Assembly (NCBI RefSeq): GCF_902459465.1
Contig: NC_047076.1
Span: 992,001-1,056,000, forward strand
Direction: 5' to 3'
From: Asterias rubens
Taxonomy: Eukaryota > Echinodermata > Asteroidea > Forcipulatida > Asteriidae
Length of the DNA stretch: 64,000 bases
A model generated the notes under the pieces. That model worked only from the letters and a program-made list of their open reading frames with translations, was not told where the DNA came from and did not search any database. Below are positions 11,601 through 21,900 of this stretch, in pieces (within the stretch, counting starts at the first letter, position 1; the number at the start of each line of letters is the position of its first letter). A program made the position numbers and the translations under genes.

Positions 11601-13948
11601 AAGCCATCAACTGAAGGAGGAGCTGGTATCCAGGTAGGCATTTTGTGTGTACATTCATAATATGTAAATCCGACATGCACGAGGCAGAAATCAGACATTT
11701 TTCCTCAACAGCACTATTTTTATGTATTCTTGTTAAAGATACTCCTTTAAGTATGATCGTTAATCGAACACACAATTTCAGTTTCACTGTGGCAGGGAAA
11801 ATCTTCCTAATATAAAGCTTGGTTCGATATTGTCTGGTGTAACACTTTTAGGAGACTTTGTGCCCCCGTGGGAGGTAGACGATGTCCCCAATATAGTAAA
11901 CACGTTAAAGGGGGGTTGCTTAAAGGCACTGGACACTATTGGTATTTACTCAAAATATATGTTACCATAGAAACTTTACTTGGTAACGAGCAATGGAGAG
12001 CTGTTGATAGTATAGAACATTGTGAGAAACACATATTTTTTGTACTGAAGCCTTTTATTATTCATCTGAAAGCACACAAAGTAATGCAACAAAGATGTTT
12101 TTCTTTCACTATTTTCTTGCAAATTCAATGACCAATAGAGCCAAAATTTGCACATACTTGTTATTTTATGCGTATGTTGGGCGTGGGATACACCAAGTAA
12201 GAATGCTGGTCTTTGACAATTACCAAACGTGTCCAGTGCCTTTAAAAAAGGGAATTTTCGGATGAAAATATACACAGTATATGTACATTGTATTTGCCTT
12301 ATTTTATCGGGGGGGGGGTGGCAGAATCATAATACAAACACCATTCAGAAATATAAGTCCCTATTACAAATTGTAAATTTTCATTCTTTTTTTCTTTTTG
12401 AACAGGGAGTTCATGGCAATGGCAAGTTCGCAACTAATGCTGAGTTAATAGGAGCTTTGACTGCCATCATCTACACGAGCAGTGTGGCTCACGCGGCAGC
12501 CAATTTCTCACAGTATGACGAATACGCTTTCCCGCCAAATTATCCCTCAATAATGCGGGATGCTGAACCGCCAAAAGATAAGGTTTGTGATAAGTTTGAA
12601 GCTCTTCCCCGCTTGATAAGCCCAACGAACAAAATAACTGATTGGTTATTCCACTATTTAAGTGCCATTTTCTGCAAACTTGTTAAACCTTTTGTAGATC
12701 ATTTTTGGGGGCCATGATTCCTTACTCACTGTGAATGAAGATGTATGTACATAATTTACCTGTAGAAGTATCGGCTTCATAAGTCATCAGGTTTTTGAGG
12801 GAATACAAGTGAAAACTACAAAGCAATGTTCTGTTTGGGGGTCTACTTGCCTACTTGCTGGAATAGTTTTCGAAATATTATTTTCGTGAACAAAACTGTT
12901 GTACTCATCGAGTCCTCAAAAACTATATCACGTCATGAATTAATATTTTAAGTGAAGCTTTCTACCATCATTATCTTCAAACCGTGAAAGTTTAAGGTAT
13001 ATTTATGGAGGTTTTTTTTGTCGTACAAAAAAATATCCAAATAATTATTAAAACCAATAATAATTTCTTGTGATTTTATTATTTTTCTTAGAGCCCACGC
13101 ACAGAGCAAGATATCGTCAACTGTTTACCCAATAAAGAGAAAACAATAAGCATCATGGTGGTAACCAAGATCCTAAGTGATAGGGGAACCAATGGTTTGG
13201 GTGACTTTGAGGTCGAGTACCAGTTTGATGACGTCGGGAAGAAGGCTGTGGAAAGGTAAAGGAGAAAAATAAAATACAGCTAACAATTCTATAAAAACAA
13301 AGTGTTTTTTGTGTTCGTACTTGGAGAATTATACATTTGTGTTTAATATCCGTCCCCTTTGTTTGTATAATTTAGGGATTTGTTCTCATGTTGGAATTAA
13401 ATACTGTACATGTACACGAATTTACAATGTTCAATAACAAATACCAGTACTTTTACAAGTATAATAAATTAGATCTTTGCATTTTGTTTAAATGGAATTT
13501 ATAAGTTTGGTTATCACTTAAACAATTAGTGGCAAAAAAGTAATGTCGTTATGAAAACAATAGTTTTCATGCCCCAAAATTCAATCCGAGACTCAGATTG
13601 TTTACTTCTCCTAGGGATTATTCTTTCTGCGCGGGACAAACTCGCTCCAGATTTTCGGCGATTCTCTCAAAAACGTGACCACCCATCGAAATACAATGCT
13701 CAAATGGTAGTTTTATATGGGATTCAGTCAATCGAACGGTTAAAAAAAGATGTACTTTTCTGTTCATGTTAATTTAATTTTCTCTGGACGACTTTCATTT
13801 TGTTCAAGGATTTTTCCTTTTGTTGTTCTCTAGTTTTAGGAAGGAGTTGATTCATGCTGGTGACGTCATCGATGAACGCAACGTCACCCGAGCGTCTCCA
13901 TACACTTACCTGCACCCTAAGGAAGTACCAAATGCCATCAGTATTTGA
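5650..13948 (+). CDS. Lipoxygenase LOX-B, complete (5-LOX-like)
   Basis: Iron lipoxygenase that inserts O2 into polyunsaturated fatty acids such as arachidonate to give hydroperoxides. Exons: 5650-5946, 6418-6615, 7110-7154, 7453-7578, 8076-8173, 8700-8832, 9626-9721, 9971-10185, 10939-11198, 11542-11633, 12406-12582, 13092-13255, 13834-13948. All introns are GT/AG and the frame is intact: 671 aa, close to human ALOX5 (about 674). The N-terminal PLAT/C2-like domain spans residues 10-115; the catalytic domain follows. Iron ligands by alignment are His362 and His367 (THLGFTH), His549 and Asn553 (HAAAN), and the C-terminal Ile671 (PNAISI). Ala405 sits at the Coffa-Brash stereocontrol position, which predicts S-type oxygenation. 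The start was chosen because this ATG opens the PLAT domain, with no signal peptide, as expected for a cytosolic enzyme. Exons 8 and 11 are nearly identical in part to those of LOX-A. Exact positional specificity cannot be read from sequence. Confidence 0.93.
8250..8465. mobile_element. Family-D MITE in LOX-B intron 5
   Basis: About 210 bp with inverted ends, CAATTTCATAGACCTGCT at the left and AGCAGCTCTATGAAATTGGG at the right, and an internal GATACCAGTCACA. Same family as copies at 43536, 48518 and 53150. Confidence 0.6.
8851..9246. mobile_element. Family-B palindromic MITE in LOX-B intron 6
   Basis: Full-length copy, ends TTAAAGGGAAACGTTGCC and GGCAACGTGTTCCTTTA. The central palindrome is partly decayed. 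Non-coding. Confidence 0.7.
11919..12245. mobile_element. Family-A MITE in LOX-B intron 10
   Basis: Complete copy, ends TTAAAGGCACTGGACACTA and GTGTCCAGTGCCTTTAA. It ends about 160 bp before LOX-B exon 11. Confidence 0.75.
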
Positions 13949-14030
13949 ATTATCACAACGTCATACGAGCGTCACTATACACCTACGTGCATCCTTGAGG
14001 AAGTACCCGGTGCCACCAGTATTTGAATGA
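13949..14030 (+). repeat. Decayed tandem copy of the LOX-B C-terminal codons
   Basis: Directly after the LOX-B stop (13946-13948), about 75 bp resemble the last coding segment: both contain AACGTCA, CGAGCGTC, ACACCTACGTGCATCCTT versus ACACTTACCTGCACCCTA, GAGGAAGTACC and CAGTATTTGAAT. In the coding frame the copy reaches a stop after the HP equivalent, so it is not translated as a repeat. Most likely a small tandem duplication now in the 3' UTR. Confidence 0.75.
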
Positions 14031-14260
14031 ACACTAGGAACATTATGTTCCTGTTGTTGTCAAAATGAGTCAGTGAACGTTGTTCCTGGTGCCGAAAGTA
14101 GGTCATTTCGTAGGCATTAGGTTCGCATTACATTGAGGAACATAAACTAACTTAGTGCATGTACATGTATTCCATAATATGGGTCAGCAATACGCATTCA
14201 ATGACTTTTTAATTAAACAAAATCGTATATTCACAGCATTTCATACGTTTTCAGAGACAC

Positions 14261-14470
14261 CATTGAGTTTTTCAAAGGTTCAATTCAGTTTCAACGCCAA
14301 AGACAATAACAGAACACAATGACCCCTTTGCAACCCGATTAGAAAATGCAGTCTTGCGGAAACGTTTTTCAAATATTCCATTGAGTTTTTCAAAGGTTCA
14401 ATCCAGTTTGAACGCCAAAGATAACAAAAGATATAATGATCGCTTTGCAACCCGATTAGAAAATTTAGAT
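14261..14470 (+). repeat. Two-copy tandem repeat, period about 118 bp
   Basis: CATTGAGTTTTTCAAAGGTT at 14261 recurs at 14379, and both are followed by AACGCCAAAGA and TTGCAACCCGATTAGAAAAT. Non-coding; lies in the LOX-B 3' region. Confidence 0.7.
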
Positions 14471-14723
14471 TTGTGATAGGTCTGCATCAATCATAACTGA
14501 AGGTTCGTGCAGCAAGGATTGCTTTGTGTATAAAGAAGCACTGTGTATATCAATAGTAGAAAACTCATTTTACGTGGGTAAGGTAGGTTTATTGAATTTA
14601 AAGAGTATCTCAACCATGAAGAATGGTTGAAAAACATGGCAGAAAGAGGAAGGCATGGGAGACATTTGATATTGAACTGAAATCATATAACTGTACATTG
14701 AACTTGAGTGACATAACCGTGCA

Positions 14724-14860
14724 GCCTCCGTGGTCTAGTTGGTAAGACACTGCTCTGGAAAGGTCGTGGGTTCGAATCCCACCTTATATGCCTGTGATTT
14801 CACAAGAAAGTACCAACTATACTGTGCAGTGCTGACACATCGGTGTGAAAGGGTTATACC
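14724..14860 (+). mobile_element. tRNA-headed SINE (plus copy)
   Basis: A tRNA-like head with an A-box-like TGGTCTAGTTGG and a B box GGTTCGAATCC, followed by a body with TGTGATTTCAC, AGAAAGTACC and CAGTGCTGACACA. The minus-strand repeat at 43045-43195 shares head and body, so this is a dispersed SINE rather than a working tRNA gene. Confidence 0.65.
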
Positions 14861-15320
14861 TGGAGCCGTAATAAACAGTGTTCATTATTTTGTTCTGACT
14901 GGTCTTTGCTCAAACAGTCGAAGATCAGAGACCAACTAACCAATATTAATCCCATACGTTATATAAAGAGGACATCATAGGGAAGAAATACCAGCAGAAA
15001 TGAGATTCGGGACTTCAGAATCTATTCTTTATACGCAGAACCTTTTTATAGCTCTTTGTAGACCTTTGTCTCATGCTTCCTCCATCTTTGTCATTTTCAT
15101 TGTATCGAATAACAAAAATGAATGCTAACAATCATTATGCAAATAGGAACCAGACTATTTCAAGCCTCGGATTTCTTACATTGATATCAATGGGGAATAT
15201 TCAAGATGGCTGCACTTCGATAAAGTTCTATAGGGTGACAAACCTTTCCAGCAAATGTTTACTTTTTGTAAAAAATATCCTGACGTATTGTCAGCTATTT
15301 ACTGTACATACCGTAGTACT

Positions 15321-16284
15321 AGGTATCTAGCATGAAACGCTACCTAAGCGAACGTATGACTTATAATAAGACGTATAACGTAAGCTGCACTGAAACTGCC
15401 TTGATAAGTAACCAGCCCAAGCTCCTATTCATTACTGGTTCTGGGATTGACGATTGACAAACGATCTGCCCAGCGCACATTGCATGCATTGTCCGCTTGA
15501 CTAAACACTGGCGCTACCTATAAGCGAATGTTATGATGACCTATAATATGACGTATAACGTAAGTAGATTTACGCACTGGGAACTTGCAATCTGCCCGGC
15601 GCACATTGTCCACTTGACAATAAGCCAGAATGTAACTTCAATAGTTACATTCATTTATAGGTATAAATGTGGAAACAAAAGTGATTTAAAGCTGGTTCAC
15701 TGTAAAACCAAACTTGAAGGTGGTAATATCTTTCAAACTTGGTCTTTGAAGAAAATGTGCTTCTTTCTTGAATTGTTAAGTATTGTGGTCATAGTGTTTG
15801 CTTATAAAAGAAATAGTTTCGTAACAAAATACCAAAAACACTTACAATTATTTAACACTAATGAACAAGTTATTAGCTTTAGATTACAACAAAATATTTT
15901 GTTCATGTATGTATTTTGTTCATGTATTTTCAAACACAAGTGATAAGTCAGAAATAAACATTTTGTTTTTCCTTCTCCTGCCCTGCGATGCACCCCTCTC
16001 AGCAAGTTTTTCTGATTGCTCCTAACGTAAAGTCCTCATTCTGGGGCCCATATTGCCATTTATTCGAGTAAATACCAAACAGTGTAATTGTGCAATCGCC
16101 GGTGTAAAGCTCCGGACAATGCATGCAATGGGCAGATCGTCTGTCATTCATCGGAGCCATTGATGAATGGAGTTTAATAGGGCCAGTTACTTTACCAAGG
16201 CAACCTCAGTGCAGCAAACGTTATACATGTACGTCATATTATAAGTCATACGTTCGCTTAGGTAGCGTTTCATGCTAGATACCT
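15321..16284. mobile_element. 964-bp foldback element with ~190-bp inverted arms
   Basis: The left arm starts AGGTATCTAGCATGAAACGC; the right arm ends with its complement, GCGTTTCATGCTAGATACCT. The arms match imperfectly for about 190 bp, including ATGCATTGTCCG and GCAGATCGT/ACGATCTGC. Part of the left arm is repeated at 15516-15615. The inner ~400 bp is AT-rich with an open frame of about 135 codons that resembles no protein I know. ACT flanks both ends, a possible 3-bp target duplication. Non-autonomous by appearance. Confidence 0.7.
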
Positions 16285-17940
16285 ACTTGTACATTGTAAA
16301 ACGGACAAATTGTATGTAAAATATGTACATGTATAGCTTTTATGCCCTTATTACTATAGGGTATGTTTGCGACAATCATTGAGATAAGAAAAACACCGAC
16401 AGAAGTTAGTTTCAGAAGGAAAAACTAGGACGTATAGCATCAGTTCTATTTATGAGTTAAGTAAAAACAAATTCTTAAAAGGATAAATACAATGTACGGA
16501 TATGTTTTTTTTGTTAGCTGCATAGATTAAGTCTTCCCCTCCATTTTATGTGCTTATTATTTTGCTTTATTATTTAAATATTTTGTACCTAATGTACTTT
16601 GTATATATTATACTTTTTAGAGTAGTACACGTACTGTATAATTATATGAAATAAATGTTGATTTGAATTAATTTAAAAACCAAATTAAGCTTGCCCGACG
16701 GTATTAATATTGGTTTTTTTGGCCAGGTATATCAGCCCAAAACGTTCCTTTATAATGTTAAGTAAATTTACACACCTCAGGCCTCCCGTGTACACCAACG
16801 TACCCACCATGTACACCAACACGTTCATTTAATTTGCAATTTGGCGAATTATTGGGCAAAGTTAACAGCGTTGGTGTACACCAGCCCTTATTGCATTTTC
16901 AGACCTCACAGCTCGTTTTGGTCCAAAGTGCACTCTGTGGCTGTTTACCTGTTTGCAGGAAATAGTTGCTATTGTACTTTGCTTTTGAATGATACCATAG
17001 GATTTCCCTGTTGATTTGCAGAAAACGAAAGAAAGTCGATTCAAAGTTTTGTTTACTTCCTTGATTTTTTTCTCTCACTGTTAATCATTAACTCATCCTG
17101 CTGAACAGGTCAAATAAAATTGTCATAGTTCAGTTGTCAAGGACGATAAGTTAAAGGCAAAGTATAGTAAACAAAAAATGAAAGAATGAAAACTTATAAA
17201 GCGCACAAATCCATCATGGCGCTAAATACAGACAACAGACTTTCTGCATTGACGTCATCCAGCGCCCATCTTAGTATAAAAACGGTGACGAAACAACTTC
17301 GAAACGCACAGATTAGTACGCGAGGCGCACAGGATTGGCCAATGAACAACCTCCTTTTGACCTCTAGGTGAGGGCGCCCTACTGAAATGACGTCATGTGC
17401 ATAAGGTCTATAACATACATTAGATAACCAAAACTGAAACGTATGCCAAGCTAAGCAGAATTCCAAAATATGTGGTAGAGAATTACAATAACCAAATGCA
17501 ATATCTAAGAAATCATTGAAGGTTAAAACAATCGAACCATTTACTCAAATACTTGCTTGAAAGTTGAGTCTTAGGTGTGTTTTTTAACTGGGTTTAAGTA
17601 CCAATAAATGTTTTGCTAGTGCAGGCAGTTTAACGTATTTCGTTGTATTAAATGAAGATAATACAATTATAACTAGTAATTGAAAGTTTAATTTCCCGAA
17701 GGAAGTCGCGTTTCTGAGAGTGTCGCGAAAAATCTGGAGCGAATATAATGCCACGCAGGAAGACTAATCCCTTAATCAGAGAATCGTTTTCCGACAGTAA
17801 CGTTTCTCAGATTTGGGTGGATAAAAACTTAAACATGGACATTTCGTTTCTCAAATATACCACCGATAGCTGCTGTACTTCTAACAAAGTTGTTTATTAG
17901 CATTAACTTCTAGGGTGATAACCAAAAGAAAACCTTCCCC

Positions 17941-18301
17941 TTAAAGGCACTGGACATTATTGGTGATTACTCAAAATTATTGTTACCATAAAAACTTACT
18001 TGGTAACAAGCAATGGAGAGCTGTCGGATGTATAAAACATTGTGAAAACGGCAATTTTCCACGAATTTGATTTGGAGACCTCATAATTAGATTGTGAGGT
18101 CCCGAAATCAAGCATCTGAAGGCAAACAAGGGTGTTTTTCCTCACTTATTATCTCGCAACTTCGACGACCAATTAAGTTCAAATTTTAACAGGTTTGTTA
18201 TTTTGTGCATATTATTTTGTGCATATTATTGAGATACACCAAGTGAGAAGACTGGTCTTCCACAATTACCAATTACCAATTACCAATAAAAGTGCCTTTA
18301 A
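17941..18301. mobile_element. Family-A MITE upstream of GH3 gene
   Basis: Ends TTAAAGGCACTGGACATTA and AGTGCCTTTAA. Near the right end a short AATTACC motif is repeated several times, which suggests local slippage. Confidence 0.7.
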
Positions 18302-18980
18302 GAATTGACCTAGAATCAACAAAGGAATGCCTGTAGGTTTGTTCGTAGAGCTGCGGCATTGTATATTGAACCATTGAGCCAGCTGAAAAGAAAGAACTTA
18401 ACCAATTGAATTAATCATAGTTTAAACAGAATTCTCAATCCATGAGTCAAGCTTAGCTTATAAGTACACATTATTAGTCAATATTTATCTTAGTTGAACA
18501 CAATGTTGTATTAAAACAAATATTACTAATGAAGTTAACTTAAACTGACAATGGTCTGGCTTTCTCGAGGGATGACTTAGGGAAGTCTACCCATGGTTTC
18601 CGGTAGTTTTGCACCATGTAGCAACCAATCATAGCAGCGTTATACTAAAAAATAAACATATTTGGTGTGTTTTCCTATAACCAGGATATGATAAACAAGG
18701 CCAGATGCATTCGCTAAACATTTCATTGTATTATTCTCATAGGGTCTTTGTGTTTTTGAGTTGTTGGTTTGTCATGCATGGCTGAACCATCCTGAACTAT
18801 TCGTGAACTTCAGTTTGGTCAAACAAAGGGTCGAAGTTCTCAACAATACCTACTATAAATACGTACATGTAGTTCCCACTTCGATTGAGTTCGCTCACTG
18901 CGTCTGCTATAGCAAGAGCTGGAATGTTCTCTCAAGTTCAGCTGTAAATTCCCTCCAGTTGTTTCAGTCTTTGAATAATG

Positions 18981-21900
18981 ATGTCTTGGTCATCAATTCT
19001 GCGGGTTTGGGGATTGGTCTCTGCTACAATTGCAGCAGGACTATTCCACACGAGCATTTATTCAGATGGCTATGTATTTGTTCGGCTGTTTGCAGGTAGG
19101 TTTGATAAGTTTTTTTTGAATTAATTGATTCTAAAGCTAGCCATAGCTAGCCATCCTGTAATGTGTATACTACTAGGTATCGGTGCTGAGCAGTAGAGCG
19201 CCGAACTCACACTCTGGTGTTTTTGATCAGCAGAGTGTGGGGGGACTGTGGGTTCGAGTCCTGGTCGTGGCGCAGTATTAAACACGGTCGGTCTTTTTTG
19301 TGGAGTCAAAAATTTTACCACAAATGGGATGCCGTTGTTTAAAACAATATTATACATATAAAGCATCTTTCTAACCGTATTATGCATTTTTATAACATGG
19401 TTTCAAACGCTTTCCATAGACCAACTCGACCGAACCGAGGCAACGTTCTTAAATTACCATAAACACAATGTAGGCCTATATTAGGGCGTCCTATGATGGT
19501 CTTGACAAACATTGACAGACTTGTCTGAAAAAGTCTCAAAATCACTCTTTTTGAAAACAATTAAATTATTAAAAGCATGTCAGGCCTACATGTCAATGAA
19601 TTATCAATTTAATTTGATGAATTTCAGAGTAACAAAATAAAGGATAAGTGTCACTTTGTTTATGTTCAAGGTCTCTCTACATCAGTATTCGCACGTTTAC
19701 ACACAAATTAATGACCAAACTATGTACAATGAATAATCATTTATATACTAAATTCAGAATAATCAAACAAGTGTAATTCTGTTTCTTCCCTAGGTCTCTT
19801 TACTACTGTGCTTTTGCTGTCTGCCGTAGTAGCACTCCACATTAGCATGTTACCTTGTTCAGCGTCTCACACCCTATCAAGTCTACTGCTAAGTTATTAC
19901 ATCCACCAAAAGTGTGTGTTTAAAGTTCGTCCAGCCCTTGCAAAGATGACGAAAATATGGCAAGATCCACGGAGCGCGCAGGAGAGTCTGCTGCAAGGGT
20001 TAATAACCAGAGACGGGGACACGGTATACGGCAAAGACAATCATCTTAGTGGTATTGGTTCCTTGGAAGATTTACAGAAGAAACACCCAGTCACCGTCTA
20101 CAGCCACTACCAGGATTACATCCGAAGGCTCGCCGATGGAGAGGAGGATGCCTTCGTGGGGGAAAAGCCTCTTCGCTTCGGCATCACATCGGGGACGACC
20201 GGTACTGGCAAGCTCATTCCTGTCGTACCTTCACAACCTCAGATGACTGATTTGGTCATCTTCAAAAGCTGGCATTGTCACGGCTATGGGGAATTTGGAG
20301 CACCCAGCCCAGTGCAGAAACACCTGGTACTGTACTGCAAGCCCAAAGTGACGGTTACAAAATCAGGACTGAGCGTGACGCCCCTTATCTACTTCCCAGA
20401 GGAGTCGCGGTTCATATGCGATGTGCTTTTCACCTCGCCATTTGACGGATTCCGAATCATGTCCGATTACGAATCAACCTACATTCATATGTTATTTGGG
20501 ATCCGAGACAAGCATATCGGTACCTTCACTGCACCGTTTCTCTCTCAGGTTTATAGAGCCTTTAAGCTTCTTGAAGGCAACTGGGAAATCATGCTTGATG
20601 ACTTGACAGATGGACGTCTTGGGGATCATCTTAACATCGATGAGGATATTCGAAAAGCTCTGAATGCTAAGCTTAAGCCTATGCCGGAGAGGGCAGCAGA
20701 GCTGAGGTCAGAGTTCACGCAGGGATTTGAGGGGATTATGGGGAGAATGTGGCCGAACATTAAATTCATAAATTCCATCGACATCGCGGGATTTCAGAAG
20801 AAACTATTGAGATATTCCAAAGGTACGTGGTTGATCACGCTGCTCACGTCAAGTACAAAACTTGCTGTGTTTGAATTAATTGTTTGTTAAAACTTGAGGT
20901 ACACACACGTGCATTAAAACATTTGAATAGGGTAAAACGAATCCAATCACATGAAAGTCCAGTACACTTTAATCGCACGCGTTTTGGCGTGGAATGAGTT
21001 GAAAAGCAGTTGCTGGCAGTGTAGTGCTTGATGTAATCCACCATTTACACACAAACTGACGAACCTGTAGAAGTTTTGAGATCGATCGGCTCTCATCCAA
21101 TATGACATTTCAGACAGAAATATTTCAAGGGATGTTTTCATCATCATTAGACCGTGTATAGGTTTCATGTAAATCTGTGATCTTAGACAAGTTTCTTTTT
21201 ACCAAATCTGTAGTGCTCCTTTAAACAAATTTTGAAATCCTTAAAACAAATCCTCTTTTAATATTCTGCTTAAAGGTACTCCAGTCTACACTAGCGGATA
21301 CAGCTGTACAGAATCCACACTCGCCCTCAACGTCAACCCAAGACTCAAACAATACGTCTTGCTACCAGATGAAGTCGTTTACGAATTCATCCCTGAAGAA
21401 AACTGGTAAGTTTGACACGGCGACAGTACAAACCAAAGCAAATATTCACAGTTTCCTCAAATTGACATTTAAATTTACATATTACCTGTTAGCCTCTACC
21501 CTTTTTCATTTATGACACTAGACACTGCATTGGTAACTACATGTACTCAAAAATAATGTTTATCATAAAAACTTTCTTGGTAACGAGCAATGGGGAGCTG
21601 TTAATGTATACAATATTGTGAGAAACGGCCCCCTCTGAAGTAATTACTTATGAGAAAGAGGTAATTTCTCTCTCTCAGATAATAAAAACTTCAGGCCTGC
21701 AGCCTTTTGTGCATCAAGGGTGTTTTTTCTTCCATTATTCTCTCACAACTTCGATGAACAATTTGCACAGGTTTGTTTTTTATACATAGTTATGTTGGGA
21801 TACAACAAATGAGAATACCGACCTTAGACAATTGCCAATCGTGTCCAGTTTCTTTATCAACTCCCCCGCAAGTTACTAATTCAAAAAATGAATACCATTT

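Larger units (their letters stand above)
13949..18980. other. Intergenic stretch, LOX-B to GH3 gene
   Basis: About 5 kb with no recognisable protein-coding exon. It contains the LOX-B 3' UTR, a two-copy tandem repeat (14261-14470), a tRNA-headed SINE (14724-14860), a 964-bp foldback element (15321-16284), fragments of a family containing CTCCAGATTTTCGGCGA-type words (inverted near 17690-17760; also at 13660 and 40910), and a family-A MITE (17941-18301). AATAAA near 16650 is a possible distal poly(A) signal. The GH3 promoter should lie just before 18981. Confidence 0.55.

Noticed and set aside
14724-14795. Functional tRNA gene
   Set aside because: A-box and B-box words are present, but the acceptor stem does not close and the same head-plus-body recurs at 43 kb, so it is a SINE.
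15533-15943. 136-codon open frame inside the foldback element
   Set aside because: AT-rich, no recognisable domain, no splice or start context. Insufficient to call a transposase.
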